A stretch of DNA of 35,114 bases from Halodesulfovibrio sp. (GCA_003252375.1 QKEJ01000171.1:1-35114), one strand, 5' to 3'. Shown: positions 23,286 to 32,300, counted from the first letter of the stretch. Numbers and translations are program-made. Notes: generated from the sequence alone by a model not told the origin.

Positions 23286-24198
23286 TGCTGTTCTCCTCGT
23301 TTTCCTCCCGGCCCTCCGGGGCAAGGTGCGTCCGCGTCAATGCCATGAAGTCCCGCAGCAGGGGCGAGCACCATTTTTCCGCATGGCGGATCATCAGCAG
23401 CATGGTCTCCCGGGGCGCATGGGGCCAGTCCACATGGTGCAGCCTGCCCGCGCGCAGATCGTCCTGAACGGCAATGCGGGGCAGCAGGGCTACGCCCGTG
23501 CCCCGGTACAGACAGTTCCGGTGCCCCTTTCCGCTGGAAAAGATGAGTCCCTTTGGGGAAATGCCTTCCTCGTCGAGCGACCGCTCGAACGCTCTCCGGT
23601 AGCTTCAGTCCACGCGCATGTGCAGCAGGGTCGCTTCCTGCAGCATGGCGGAGGTGACGGCGCCTCCCGCAGCCAGCGGGTGGCCCGGCGCTGCGACCAG
23701 CATGAGTGGTTCGCTGCGCAGCGGCTCGACGGTCACGTTGGGCAGCGCAACCTCGTCCGTGAGCAGGAAGGCAAGATCGATGCGACCGGTGTTCAGCTCC
23801 TCGCGAAGCCGGACATCATCACAGTTGATGAAGGAAAGGGTGGCCCGGGGGTGTCGGGCATGGAAGCGCTCCACCACGGGGGGGATGCATTCGGCCGCAA
23901 CGGTTTCCGGAATGCGTATCGTGAGGGCGCCTGCTATCTGCTCGTCCTGCCGCAATTCGTGGCGGATCTCCCGGTCCATGGTCTCCATGCGCCGGGCATA
24001 CTGCAACAGCGTCTCTCCGGCTTCGGTGAGCAGAATGCGTCGGCCGATGCGATCGAAGAGGGCAACGCCCAGTTCCTCTTCCAGCAGCCGGATCTGGGCG
24101 GAGACCGAGGACTGGGCCAGGTGCAGCTCCTCGGCCGCCTGCGTGAAGTGAAGCCGTTCCGCCACGACGCGGAAGGTCCTGAGTTGTCTGAGTTCCAT
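23269..24198 (-). CDS. LysR-family regulator interrupted by one in-frame UGA; candidate selenoprotein
   Basis: From the ATG at 24198 (GGAGG six bases upstream) the frame encodes a LysR protein: an N-terminal HTH (MELRQLRTFRVVAERLHFTQ, AQSSVSAQIRLLEEELG, LFDRIGRRILLTEAG) and an effector domain. At codon 198 (23605-23607) it meets TGA. The same frame continues for 111 codons with typical LysR sequence (SYRRAFERSLDEEGI, YRGTGVALLPRIAV, APRETMLLMIRH) to a TGA at 23269-23271. Total length is 309, normal for the family, whereas stopping at codon 198 loses part of the effector domain. The UGA precedes Ser-Tyr-Arg, where related regulators commonly have Cys. Sec insertion, a nonsense mutation or a read error are the options. 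It is divergent from a Cys-rich redox gene. Confidence 0.8.
23571..23591 (-). promoter_or_regulatory. SECIS-like hairpin downstream of the LysR in-frame UGA
   Basis: On the minus strand, numbering from the U of UGA as 1, bases 17-37 form a hairpin: CG, one unpaired U, TCGAGC, loop GGUC, GCTCGA, CG. The apical loop starts 22 bases after the UGA and begins with GG. The bulged U below a GGU-containing loop resembles the SelB-binding features of the E. coli fdhF element. It lies inside coding sequence, so chance pairing cannot be excluded. Confidence 0.5.
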
Positions 24199-24226
24199 GC
24201 ACCCCTCCATTCTGCCCGCCGGGATG

Positions 24227-24291
24227 ATCGCCGGAAGCGATGGCTGTCATCGTATAAAATCGTTGGAAGCGATTGAAGACAGTCATTAATA
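24227..24291 (+). promoter_or_regulatory. Two LysR-type boxes and promoter for the redox protein gene
   Basis: ATCGC-CGGAA-GCGAT (24227-24241) and ATCG-TTGGAAG-CGAT (24259-24273) are near-identical 15-bp inverted repeats, each fitting T-N11-A, with centres 32 bp apart. A candidate promoter is TTGGAA (24263-24268) and ATTAAT (24285-24290), 16-base spacer, start near 24298. That places the boxes at about -64 and -32, the usual repressor/recognition and activation sites of LysR regulators. Confidence 0.65.
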
Positions 24292-24325
24292 GTCCATGAA
24301 AATACATCCAGCAAGGAGGTTTTCC

Positions 24326-24802
24326 ATGGATGGCATAGGGAAGGATCAACAGAGCATAGGGGATGTGGCGTCGGCGTACTTTTCCGAACAGTTCCATTGC
24401 GCCGAGGCCGTGGCCAAGGCGGTGCTTAACGCCAGAGGGGAATGCGCCCGTGCTGCCGTGGCCTGCGCCACGCCCTTTGGCGGCGGTTTCGGCAGAAGCT
24501 TTGACGAGGCCTGCGGCGCTTTGAGTGGCGGACTGATCGCCATCGGTCAGCTGCACGGGCGACGGGAACCCGGAGAGGACTGGGGGTATCCCGCCGCCCT
24601 TGCAGCCATGCTGCGTGACGCATTTGCCGAGCGTTTCGGCACCACTCGCTGTTCGGAGCTCCGGGCCCGTTTCGGCGAGGCGCAGGAGGCGGAATGTCGC
24701 GAGATCGTGCGGTTTATGGCTGAGGAACTGCACGCTCTTCTGACTGAGCAGACAGAACAGGCGCAGGAGGCGTTGCCGAAGCGGGCGTGCGGCTGCTCGT
24801 AG
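24326..24802 (+). CDS. C-GCAxxG-C-C family putative redox protein
   Basis: 158 residues. The four family cysteines are visible: one in FHCAEAVAKAVL, the CGAxxG motif in EACGALSGG, and two later in TTRCSEL and EAECREIV. An extra Cys pair (CGCS) ends the protein. Family members are small and presumed redox-active or Fe-S binding, and some are known as selenoproteins; the exact function is unknown. The ATG at 24326 has AAGGAGG seven bases upstream, so I prefer it over the ATG at 24296. It is divergent from the LysR gene, with two LysR boxes between, so it is the likely target of that regulator. The last 89 bases overlap the end of the opposite-strand outer-membrane factor gene. Confidence 0.87.
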   Translation: MDGIGKDQQSIGDVASAYFSEQFHCAEAVAKAVLNARGECARAAVACATPFGGGFGRSFDEACGALSGGLIAIGQLHGRREPGEDWGYPAALAAMLRDAFAERFGTTRCSELRARFGEAQEAECREIVRFMAEELHALLTEQTEQAQEALPKRACGCS

Positions 24803-26237
24803 TCGTGCCCTGGACAGCGTCCTCCGAGGTCGGGGCGGGCGCAGGCTCGCCCCCCAGCGCCTGGTACAGGGTCACGTAGTTGGTCAGCCGGTTGTAGAGG
24901 TTCTCCGCAAGGGCATCCTCGGCCGAGCGCCGTGTGTTCTGGGAATCCAGCCAGTCCTTCAGGGTGCCGGCCCCGACGCGGTAGCGTACCTCGTACACGC
25001 TCTCCACCTTCCGGGCTGCCGCGAGCTTTTCCTCCAGATGCTGCCCCTGCAGAGCAAGGGTCCGCCTGCTGGACAGCGCATTTTCCACTTCCACCATGGC
25101 CTCATACAGCGTCTGCCTGAAGTTGACCACGGCCTCGTCGTACTCCGCACGCGATACCTTGAGATTCAGCTGCAGGGTGTTCCAGTTGAGGAAGGGCAGC
25201 ACAAGGCTTGAGGCGAGCGTGGCGACGGGGTTGTTCATCATGTTCGTGAGCTGCGTGCCGGAGCTGCCAAGTGAACCGGAAAGCGTGAGCGAGGGGTAGA
25301 AGCTGGCCCGGGCGGCATCGGTGTTGGCCAGCATCTCCCGCAGGCGCAGTTCGGCCGCACGCAGGTCGGGACGGCGGGCCAGAAGCTCGGCCGGAATGCC
25401 CGCAGGCAGGGGCGGGAGCGTGGCGGTGGTCAACTGCTGCGGCGAGGCCATGACCTTGCCGGGAGGCATGTCGAAGAGCACGGCCAGCGCATTGATGTTC
25501 TCCTGCCGTTCCTGCAGCAGGCTCTGCCGGTCTGCCGAAAGGGCGGCCACATCCTGCCGCGCCTCGTTGGTTTCCAGTTCGGAGGCCACACCGTACTTTT
25601 CCTTGGCTTCCATCAATTCCAGCGTGGTCTTGGCGTATTCGATGTTCTGCTCGCTGAGCTGCAGACGCACGTTGTCATAGGCGATCTGCCAGTACAGCTT
25701 CATGGTGGTGCCCACCAGCGACAGGGCAGTGCTGCGCCTGTCTTCTTCCGTTGCCACGGCCTCCCATTCCGCCGCGTCATGCAGCCGGGAGAGCCTGCCC
25801 CAGAGGTCGGCCTCATAGCTTACGCCGAGCGTGGCGGAGTACGTGTTGGCCCAGTCGCCGCCGCGTTCCTTGGTGTTCTTCACATGGTCGCTGCTTCCGG
25901 TGCCCGAGAGGTCGGGAAGCAGGTCGTCAAAGGCCTGTCCGGCCTTGAGACGTGCCTGCCGCACCCGGAAGGCGGCAGCGGCAAGATCGTTGTTCTTCTG
26001 CAGCATCAGCGTGACCAGCTGCTCCAGCTCGGGGTCACCGAAGCCTTTGGGCCAGGCGGCGATGTCCGTGGCAATACCGGCGGCGACACCGGGTGCCTCC
26101 GTGCCGTTGACTCCGGCAGTGGCGTTCCACCGGGCCGGGATCGTGACGTCCGGGGTGACAAAGGGCGTCTGCAGCGCCCGGCCGCATCCTGCAAGCAGCA
26201 GGGTGCCGGTGATGATGAGGCAAAGGATGCGTTCCAT
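24714..26237 (-). CDS. Outer-membrane efflux factor lipoprotein (NodT/TolC family)
   Basis: 507 residues. The lipoprotein signal LLLAGC gives a lipidated Cys at ~18. The body has the two-fold repeat of RND-type outer-membrane factors: FGDPELEQLVTLMLQKNNDL, FDDLLPDLSGTGSS and YEADLWGRLSRLHDAAEWE in the first half, then LARRPDLRAAELRL and FYPSLTLSGSLG in the second. The C-terminal ~40 residues are Pro/Ala/Ser/Thr-rich and dispensable-looking. It forms the trimeric exit channel for MacAB and could also serve the RND pump at 9.7-14.1 kb, which has none. It is the last gene of the macA-macB operon, starting 14 bases after macB. Its 3' end overlaps the redox gene by 89 bases. Confidence 0.93.
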   Translation of the reverse strand: MERILCLIITGTLLLAGCGRALQTPFVTPDVTIPARWNATAGVNGTEAPGVAAGIATDIAAWPKGFGDPELEQLVTLMLQKNNDLAAAAFRVRQARLKAGQAFDDLLPDLSGTGSSDHVKNTKERGGDWANTYSATLGVSYEADLWGRLSRLHDAAEWEAVATEEDRRSTALSLVGTTMKLYWQIAYDNVRLQLSEQNIEYAKTTLELMEAKEKYGVASELETNEARQDVAALSADRQSLLQERQENINALAVLFDMPPGKVMASPQQLTTATLPPLPAGIPAELLARRPDLRAAELRLREMLANTDAARASFYPSLTLSGSLGSSGTQLTNMMNNPVATLASSLVLPFLNWNTLQLNLKVSRAEYDEAVVNFRQTLYEAMVEVENALSSRRTLALQGQHLEEKLAAARKVESVYEVRYRVGAGTLKDWLDSQNTRRSAEDALAENLYNRLTNYVTLYQALGGEPAPAPTSEDAVQGTTTSSRTPASATPPAPVLSAQSEERAVPQP

Positions 26238-26251
26238 GATATACCTTGTGG

Positions 26252-28198
26252 TTATTCGCGGATCAGGGCGTCCACCGGGTCCAGATGCGCCGCATTGCGG
26301 GCCGGGAGGTAGCCGAAGACCACGCCGATGAGGGTTGAACAGAGAAAGGCCAGCACCATGGAGGTGGAGGAGTAGACCATTGTGTAGCTGCCTCCGCTGA
26401 ACGCCAGCGCCTGCCCCAGAATCAGGGCGAGGGCGATGCCGAGCACGCCGCCCAGCAGGCAGACCAGTACCGCCTCGATGATGAACTGGCTCATGATGTC
26501 GATGCGCCGGGCGCCCACGGCCATGCGGATGCCGATCTCCCGGGTCCGCTCCGTGACCGAGACGAGCATGATGTTCATGACGCCTATGCCGCCGACCACG
26601 AGGGAAATGACCGCAATGGCCGAGATGAGCAGCGTCATGGTGCGGGTGGTGCTCTCGATGGTCTTGCGGATGGTGTCGGTGTTTCTGATGAAGAAGTCCT
26701 TGAGCTTGTGGCGCCGGGTCAGCAGATTCTGCACGTTCTGTTCGGCGGCCTGCATGGGCACGCCGTCCTTGACGCGCAGGGTGATGCTGGCGAGGTATGA
26801 CTGGCCGAGGATGCGGTGCATGGCGGTCGTGTAGGGCACCCAGATGTTCAGCGAATCACTGCTGCCGAAGAAGGTCTGCTTCTTCTTGGTCACGCCGATG
26901 ACGCGGCAGGGCACGCTGCCCAGCATGATGACCTTGCCGATGGCCTCGCCTTCTTCACCGAAGAGGCGCTTGCGGGTGTTCGGGTCGATCACCGCTACCT
27001 GGCTGATGCGGCGGACCATGTCGCCCGTGAAGAAACGTCCCTCCGCCAGTTCATAGCCGTGCACGCGGAAATAGTCGTCTCCCGCACCCGTGACCGAGGC
27101 GGAGACATCGATATTGCGGTAGCGCAGGTCCACGGAGGTGGAGACCTTGGGGGTCACGCTGTCCACATAGGGCTGCCGGGAGAGCACGTCCGCATCCGCG
27201 GGCATGAGCGTGTGGATGGTGGACGACTTGCGGTCGCCGAAGTCCTGTCCCGGGAAGATGTCAATGACGTTGGTTCCTATGGCGCTGATGTCCTTGAGCA
27301 CCCGTTGCTGCGAGCCCTGCCCCAGAGCCACCACGGAGACCACCGAGGCTATGCCGATGATGATGCCCAGCATGGTCAGGAAGGTGCGCAGCTTGTGCGA
27401 TACCATGGAACCCAGCGCCATGCGCAGCAGTTCCCGCGCCTCGCCCAGCCAGATGGCCGGGCCGCTCGCGCCCTGTGCGGGGCTGGCGGAGAGGGGCTGT
27501 GCGGGGCGGTCCTCCGGGCGGGTCACGCGGTCGGCGATGATCTCGCCGTCGCGGATCTCGATGATGCGCCGGGCGTAGGCTGCCACGTCCATGTCATGCG
27601 TTACCACGATGATGGTGTGCCCGTCTGCGTTCAGCTCCGTGAGCAGGTCCATGGTCTCGCGGCCGCTGGCACTGTCCAGTGCGCCGGTGGGCTCGTCGGC
27701 AAGGATGACGTGTCCGCCGTTCATCAGGGCGCGTGAGATGCTCACCCGCTGCTGCTGGCCGCCGGAAAGCTGGCCCGGCTTGTGGTGCGCGCGGTCACCC
27801 AGGCCCAGCCGGGCAAGGAGCGCCTGTGCGCGCTTCCGGCGGGCGTCCTGCGCCTCCCGCGCATAAATGGCGGGGATTTCCACGTTCTCAAGGGCGCTCT
27901 GGGAGGCGATAAGGTGGTAGCGCTGAAAGATGAAGCCGAAGTATTCCCTGCGCAGGCGCGCCAGTTCGTCGGCATCCAGCTCGCTCTGGTCCCGTCCGCC
28001 GATGCGGTAGGAGCCCCGTGTGGGCCTGTCCAGACAGCCGAGGATGTTCATGAGGGTGGACTTGCCCGAGCCCGAGGCTCCGACAATGGCTACCATCTCG
28101 CCTGCCTCGATGCTCAGGGATACCCCCCTGAGCACGGTCATGACCTGATCGCCCGCAGGGTACTCCTTGTACAGGTTTTCTATCTGCAGCAGCGGCAT
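26252..28198 (-). CDS. macB: MacB-type ABC efflux transporter (ATPase-permease fusion)
   Basis: 648 residues. The N-terminal ABC domain has Walker [10 protein letters not shown] (40-48), signature [15 protein letters not shown] (from 144), Walker [14 protein letters not shown] (D168, E169) and switch H201. The C-terminal half has one helix (around [21 protein letters not shown]), a large periplasmic domain, then three more helices ([21 protein letters not shown] onward), the MacB fold. It works as a dimer that drives substrates from the periplasm through MacA and the outer-membrane channel (mechanotransmission). Substrates in other bacteria include macrolides, lipopeptides and haem-related molecules. 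The start lies two bases after the macA stop. Confidence 0.95.
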   Translation of the reverse strand: MPLLQIENLYKEYPAGDQVMTVLRGVSLSIEAGEMVAIVGASGSGKSTLMNILGCLDRPTRGSYRIGGRDQSELDADELARLRREYFGFIFQRYHLIASQSALENVEIPAIYAREAQDARRKRAQALLARLGLGDRAHHKPGQLSGGQQQRVSISRALMNGGHVILADEPTGALDSASGRETMDLLTELNADGHTIIVVTHDMDVAAYARRIIEIRDGEIIADRVTRPEDRPAQPLSASPAQGASGPAIWLGEARELLRMALGSMVSHKLRTFLTMLGIIIGIASVVSVVALGQGSQQRVLKDISAIGTNVIDIFPGQDFGDRKSSTIHTLMPADADVLSRQPYVDSVTPKVSTSVDLRYRNIDVSASVTGAGDDYFRVHGYELAEGRFFTGDMVRRISQVAVIDPNTRKRLFGEEGEAIGKVIMLGSVPCRVIGVTKKKQTFFGSSDSLNIWVPYTTAMHRILGQSYLASITLRVKDGVPMQAAEQNVQNLLTRRHKLKDFFIRNTDTIRKTIESTTRTMTLLISAIAVISLVVGGIGVMNIMLVSVTERTREIGIRMAVGARRIDIMSQFIIEAVLVCLLGGVLGIALALILGQALAFSGGSYTMVYSSTSMVLAFLCSTLIGVVFGYLPARNAAHLDPVDALIRE

Positions 28199-28200
28199 GA

Positions 28201-29379
28201 TTACAGCCTCATGGGCGGACGATGGTTCTGCGCCTGCTGCAGGGCGGCTTCCGGGTCGGCCTCGCCCAGAATCACGCGGTCTCCGGCATCCAGTCCTTCA
28301 AGAATCTGCACGTTGACCGTATCGCTCATGCCGGTGCGCACATTGCGCTCGGCAGGCTGGCCGTCGGGGCCGAGGATGCGCACGGTGTACCGTCCCTGCG
28401 GGTCCTTCGCCCCCAGGGCGCTTTCAGGGATCAGCAGGGCGTCCTTGGCCTCGTTCAGCAAAATGGTCACTTCCGCGGTCATGGAGATGCGCAGGGTCTG
28501 ATCCGGATTGGGGACATCCAGCAGGGCGTTGTAGTAGATGGCCTCGTCTTCCGAACTGGTGGTGCTGGTGTCGTCGTCGGTAATGGAGTCGGGGGCAGGT
28601 TCGATGCTGCGCAGCGTGGCTTCGTACGGGACGTCCGGGGCCCCGAAGATGGTGAAGGTGGCCTTCTGGCCGGGGCGCACGTGTACGATGTCCGCCTCGG
28701 AAACCTCCGCCTTCACGGTCATGATATCCAGCTGGGCCAGTTTGACAATGGTGGGCGCTTCCTGTGCGGCGTTCACGGTCTGGCCTTCCTTGGTGACCAC
28801 GGCCACGATGATGCCGTCCATGGGGGCGGTGATGGCGCAGTAGCCCAGTTCTATTCTGGCCGTGTCCACATTGATGGAGGCCTCGACGATCTGGGCGTTC
28901 AGGGCGGCAATGTCCGCCCTGGTTTCGGCCAGCGTGGCCACGGCGCTTTCATACTCCTGTTTGGAGGTCGCGCTGGCGTGCAGCATGCCCTTCTGCCGCG
29001 AGAATTCCGATTCCGCCTGTGCAAGGGTGGCCTGTTTGGCCTGCAGCTGCGCCCTGACGTCGTCCAGCTTGGCCTCTGCGATGCGCAGGTCGTTCTCTCT
29101 GGATTTCGAATCTATTTCGGCAATGAGGTCCCCCTTGTGAACGGTGTCGCCAAGGTCCACCTTGAGCGACTTGACCTGTCCGGAGACCTGTGCGCCCACA
29201 CTGACCTGCTTGAAGGCTTCCAGCGTGCCTGTTGCCAGCACGGTTTCCCGCAGGTCGCCCCGGGTGGCTTCCGCCGTGAGGTATTGGGTGGGCTGCGGCG
29301 GCGGAAACACCAGTGATTTCACGCCGAGAAGGGAACCGATAAGTATGGTGGCAAGCACAAGCTTGAGGATGGTTTTCAT
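28201..29379 (-). CDS. macA: MacA-type periplasmic adaptor
   Basis: 392 residues from the ATG at 29379; a GTG four codons earlier (29391) is possible because AGGA lies just ahead of it. One N-terminal membrane helix ([20 protein letters not shown]) anchors the adaptor. Lipoyl halves are [20 protein letters not shown] and [20 protein letters not shown], separated by a helical hairpin ([20 protein letters not shown] to [20 protein letters not shown]). The beta-barrel domain follows and includes an Asp/Ser/Thr-rich insertion ([15 protein letters not shown]). It couples MacB to the outer-membrane channel and stimulates its ATPase. It is the first gene of the three-gene operon. The ~190 bases before it, after the upstream terminator, must hold the promoter. 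Confidence 0.93.
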   Translation of the reverse strand: MKTILKLVLATILIGSLLGVKSLVFPPPQPTQYLTAEATRGDLRETVLATGTLEAFKQVSVGAQVSGQVKSLKVDLGDTVHKGDLIAEIDSKSRENDLRIAEAKLDDVRAQLQAKQATLAQAESEFSRQKGMLHASATSKQEYESAVATLAETRADIAALNAQIVEASINVDTARIELGYCAITAPMDGIIVAVVTKEGQTVNAAQEAPTIVKLAQLDIMTVKAEVSEADIVHVRPGQKATFTIFGAPDVPYEATLRSIEPAPDSITDDDTSTTSSEDEAIYYNALLDVPNPDQTLRISMTAEVTILLNEAKDALLIPESALGAKDPQGRYTVRILGPDGQPAERNVRTGMSDTVNVQILEGLDAGDRVILGEADPEAALQQAQNHRPPMRL

Positions 29380-29582
29380 CTGAATATCCACGTCCTGTTA
29401 GGAATGTCCGAAGGGCGGCCTTGCGGCCTGAGAAGCGGGGTACGCCCCGGAATGTCTTCTCTGCCAACGACTCTATGACGCGGGAAGTTCAGGATGGGTT
29501 AAGGAATATATCAAAAAAAGTAGCGGAGAGAAGAGATGCGGGCAGGAGGAGGGAGGGGCTTTGTATGAGGGGGAAACAGGCG

Positions 29583-29620
29583 CGGGCCGTTCCGGGCCCA
29601 ATGGCTGGCGGAACGGCCCG
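29583..29620 (-). terminator. Terminator hairpin after the TRAP-dipeptidase operon
   Basis: CGGGCCGTTCCG (29583-29594) is the perfect inverse of CGGAACGGCCCG (29609-29620). It has a 14-base loop that contains a smaller GCC-CAAT-GGC stem. It lies 27 bases past the dipeptidase stop on the minus strand. Confidence 0.65.
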
Positions 29621-29647
29621 TGCCGTGGGAAACGAAAGGAGAGAGGG

Positions 29648-30448
29648 CTAGCCTCCGGCGCTGACCAGCGTGGTAATGCCCGTGTTGTCGGCAAGACCGA
29701 AGGCGGCAAAGGAGTTCAGGGTGATGATGCGCGGCCCGTAGCAGGCGTTGGGCTGCCCGGAAAGATAGGCCCAGCGCTGCGTGCCGTATTCGAAGTGCCA
29801 CCATTCCCCGTGGTAGTTGACGAAGCCCGCACGGGTCATCACGTCGTAGAGGAGACGGCGGTTTTCCAGCGCCTCACGGTCATTGTCCGTCAGCTGCTCG
29901 CCGCGTTCCAGCCGTTCCTCGTAGTGGCGCGTGTTGGAAACCGGTCCGGGGTAGTCGAAGGGCGCGCCGAAGATCAGGGCGCGTCCGTCCGTGGTGGCGA
30001 TGGTCAGGTCCACCGCACCGCCCGTGGCGTGGGGCGAGGGGCTGGCCGGGTCAAGGCTGGGCGGGGCCACGAATTCCGCGGTCATGGCATTGACGCGCTC
30101 GGTATCCGCATCCGGGTGGGCCTTGGCCAGCGAGGCGGCGCAGGTTGCGAACAGGGCGGTCTGCGTTTCCTTGCTGCGCCATGTGTCCAGAATGATCAGG
30201 CGCAGTCCCTTGGGCAGCAGGGCATTGGCCTTGAGCAGCATGAGCCTGACCGTATCGCGGGCGTAGCATTCCGGCAGGGCGCGTTCCACGCCTGCATGGT
30301 AGTAGGCGGGGCGCACCAGCATGGTGGGCTCGGTCAGCGACAGGGGGACGAGGTGTTCCCCGCCTTCGCGGACCGGAATGGTGAAGGTGTCTTCCCATGA
30401 CGGGGTAGCCGTTCTGGGAATGGGGGGGTAATCCGTAAACTGGGACAT
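29648..30448 (-). CDS. VanX/DdpX-type D-alanyl-D-alanine dipeptidase
   Basis: 266 residues of the zinc D,D-dipeptidase family (peptidase M15D), which splits D-Ala-D-Ala or related dipeptides. Zinc ligands and catalytic residues are visible: R91 in DTWRS, H140 and D147 in SPHATGGAVD (SxHxxGxAxD), and E215/H218 in EWWHFEYG. There is no signal peptide, so it is cytoplasmic, as VanX is. The ATG at 30448 follows GGAGA; the frame is open further upstream but lacks a ribosome site. It is the last gene of a TRAP operon, 65 bases after dctM. This suggests the transporter imports a dipeptide or D-amino-acid compound that the enzyme then hydrolyses. No vanA/vanH-like gene is present, so this is metabolism rather than resistance. 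Confidence 0.9.
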   Translation of the reverse strand: MSQFTDYPPIPRTATPSWEDTFTIPVREGGEHLVPLSLTEPTMLVRPAYYHAGVERALPECYARDTVRLMLLKANALLPKGLRLIILDTWRSKETQTALFATCAASLAKAHPDADTERVNAMTAEFVAPPSLDPASPSPHATGGAVDLTIATTDGRALIFGAPFDYPGPVSNTRHYEERLERGEQLTDNDREALENRRLLYDVMTRAGFVNYHGEWWHFEYGTQRWAYLSGQPNACYGPRIITLNSFAAFGLADNTGITTLVSAGG

Positions 30449-30513
30449 CGGTTTCTCCGTTCGTCCGGGAGTGCAGGCGCTTGGCGCTGCGTGCACGGGG
30501 CGGCGCAGTGCGC

Positions 30514-31797
30514 CTAGTACCCGAGCATGCGCGGCAGCCAGAGCGAGATGCCTGGGAAAAGGATGAGCAGAAGCTGGCACAGCACGGCCACGAAGGCAAA
30601 GGGCCAGATGTGCCGGAACATTTTTTCAAGCGGGACGGACCCGATGGACGCCACGATGTATACGCAGGCCCCCATGGGCGGGGTGATAAGCGCGATGGTG
30701 ATGTTCAGGGTCATCACGATGCCGAAGTGCAGCGGGTCTATGCCCGCGGCGGCGGCCAGGGGGGCGAAGACCGGGGTAAGCAGCACCAGCGCCGCGATCT
30801 CTTCCATGAACATGCCCACGATGAAGATGATCAGGCTCATGAGCAGCAGGACCGTGGTGGGGGTCTTGGCGTAGTCGAGGATCATGGGCGCCAGTTTCTG
30901 GGGCACCTGCTCCGAGGCCAGAATCCAGCCCACGATGGTGGCTGCGCCGATGACGACGAAGATGACGCTGGTAAGGCGCACGGTACTGGAAAGCGCTTTG
31001 AGCACGGCCTTGAAGGTGAGTTCGCGCGTCCACAAAAAGCCCACGGCCAGCACGTACAGGCTGGCTACCGCCCCGGATTCCGTGGGGGTCATGAAGCCGA
31101 AGAGAATGCCGCCGATGATGATGCCCGGAGCCACCAGCGAGGCGACGGCAGCGCCCGTGGCGTTGCCCAGCTCCGCAAGGGAGAAGTGCGTGTTCACCGT
31201 GGGCAGGTTCAGGCGGGCGGCGCTGATGCGGTGCATGAGCATGAAGGCCACGCCCAGCAGCAGGCCGGGCAGGACGCCGGCCATGAACAGGGCGCCCACG
31301 TTGGTCTTGGTCATGGCCCCGAACAGGATCATGAAGATGCTGGGCGGAATGATGGGCCCGATGAGCGAGCTGCCCGCCGTGAGTCCGGCCGCGTAGGAGG
31401 CGGGGTAGCCGCCCTTCTTCATGGCCGGAATCATGATGGAGCCCACGGCGGAGGCGTCAGCAGCGGCAGAGCCGTTGACCCCGGCAAAGATGATGCTGGC
31501 CACCACGGTGACATAGCCGAGGCCGCCCTTGAAGTGGCCCACAAGGGCCTCGGAAAACCGCAGCAGGCGGTGGGTGAGGCCTGCGCACCCCATGAGTTCG
31601 CCCACGAGGATGAAATAGGGAATGGCCAGCAGCGAGAACGGTTCCATGCCGCCGTAGAATTGCTGGATCATCAGACGGAATTGGGAAACGTCGCCTATGT
31701 GCGCGAAGCCCGCTATGGCTGTTGCGAGCATGGCTGCAAAGAGCGGCAGCCCGCAGATGAGGGCGATGAAGAAAACGCCCAGCAGCATGATACTCAT
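30514..31797 (-). CDS. dctM: TRAP transporter large permease (DctM family)
   Basis: 427 residues with about twelve to thirteen hydrophobic helices. Typical DctM sequences include IPYFILVGELMG, FAGVNGSAAADASAVGSIMIP, GLTAGSSLIGPIIPPSIFMI and TPPMGACVYIVASIG. It is the ion-coupled (Na+ or H+) transmembrane component of a tripartite ATP-independent periplasmic importer. Its start overlaps the dctQ stop by four bases (ATGA), indicating translational coupling. The order dctP-dctQ-dctM is standard for an operon. Confidence 0.95.
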   Translation of the reverse strand: MSIMLLGVFFIALICGLPLFAAMLATAIAGFAHIGDVSQFRLMIQQFYGGMEPFSLLAIPYFILVGELMGCAGLTHRLLRFSEALVGHFKGGLGYVTVVASIIFAGVNGSAAADASAVGSIMIPAMKKGGYPASYAAGLTAGSSLIGPIIPPSIFMILFGAMTKTNVGALFMAGVLPGLLLGVAFMLMHRISAARLNLPTVNTHFSLAELGNATGAAVASLVAPGIIIGGILFGFMTPTESGAVASLYVLAVGFLWTRELTFKAVLKALSSTVRLTSVIFVVIGAATIVGWILASEQVPQKLAPMILDYAKTPTTVLLLMSLIIFIVGMFMEEIAALVLLTPVFAPLAAAAGIDPLHFGIVMTLNITIALITPPMGACVYIVASIGSVPLEKMFRHIWPFAFVAVLCQLLLILFPGISLWLPRMLGY

Positions 31798-32300
31798 GCG
31801 TGGTCCTCCTTGCCGGCATCATCCTCTCCGTGTGCCGGGATACCCTGTTGGAGCGCGTACTGGACGAGCATGAGTCCCATGCCCACGGGAATGGACATGA
31901 GCGGAATGCTTTTCTTGATACCAAGCGTCATGATGGTGAACATGTGCAGCTTGTGGGCATAGTTGTACCCGTAAACAACCATGAACAGGAGAATGCCCGC
32001 AAATACCAGCCGCCGCAGGACGGTGATCAGAAGGCGCGGGGTGCGGGGCAGCCTGTCCACGACGATGCGGATGACCATGTGCTCCCCACGCTTGAGCGCC
32101 GGGGCGGCGGCCAGCATGACCATCCATACCAGCGTGATGCGGGCGAGGTCCGTGGTCCACATGGGCGGGCGGTAGAACCGGCCGAAAACGCCGAGCATGA
32201 CATCCAGGAGATTGATGATGAGGAGCGCCCCGGCCCCTGTCAGGCAGAGGCGCTCCAGAATGTCAGAGGCTTTTTGGCAAAAGCGCGGGACACAATGCAT
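31794..32300 (-). CDS. dctQ: TRAP transporter small permease (DctQ family)
   Basis: 168 residues with four membrane helices (around GAGALLIINLLDVMLGVFG, ITLVWMVMLAAAPAL, LRRLVFAGILLFMVVYGYNY and SIPLMSIPVGMGLMLVQYAL). The conserved Glu-His pair of DctQ is present in LKRGEHMVIRIVVDRLP. The C-terminus is a short hydrophilic tail. It stabilises DctM and docks the binding protein. It starts two bases after the dctP stop and overlaps dctM. Confidence 0.92.
   Translation of the reverse strand: MHCVPRFCQKASDILERLCLTGAGALLIINLLDVMLGVFGRFYRPPMWTTDLARITLVWMVMLAAAPALKRGEHMVIRIVVDRLPRTPRLLITVLRRLVFAGILLFMVVYGYNYAHKLHMFTIMTLGIKKSIPLMSIPVGMGLMLVQYALQQGIPAHGEDDAGKEDHA

Noticed and set aside
22338-23324. 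328-codon minus-strand frame over the sulfotransferase gene
   Set aside because: The plus-strand product has both PAPS-binding motifs; the minus frame has no recognisable sequence. Only its left part, in a different frame, is the true LysR C-terminus.
23269-23604. A frameshift as the cause of the short LysR protein
   Set aside because: Codon-by-codon reading shows the downstream LysR sequence is in the same frame as the upstream part; only one codon, TGA, interrupts it.
29521-29647. Small open frames in the macA upstream region
   Set aside because: They overlap a 12-bp terminator hairpin and have no ribosome site or conserved-looking sequence.
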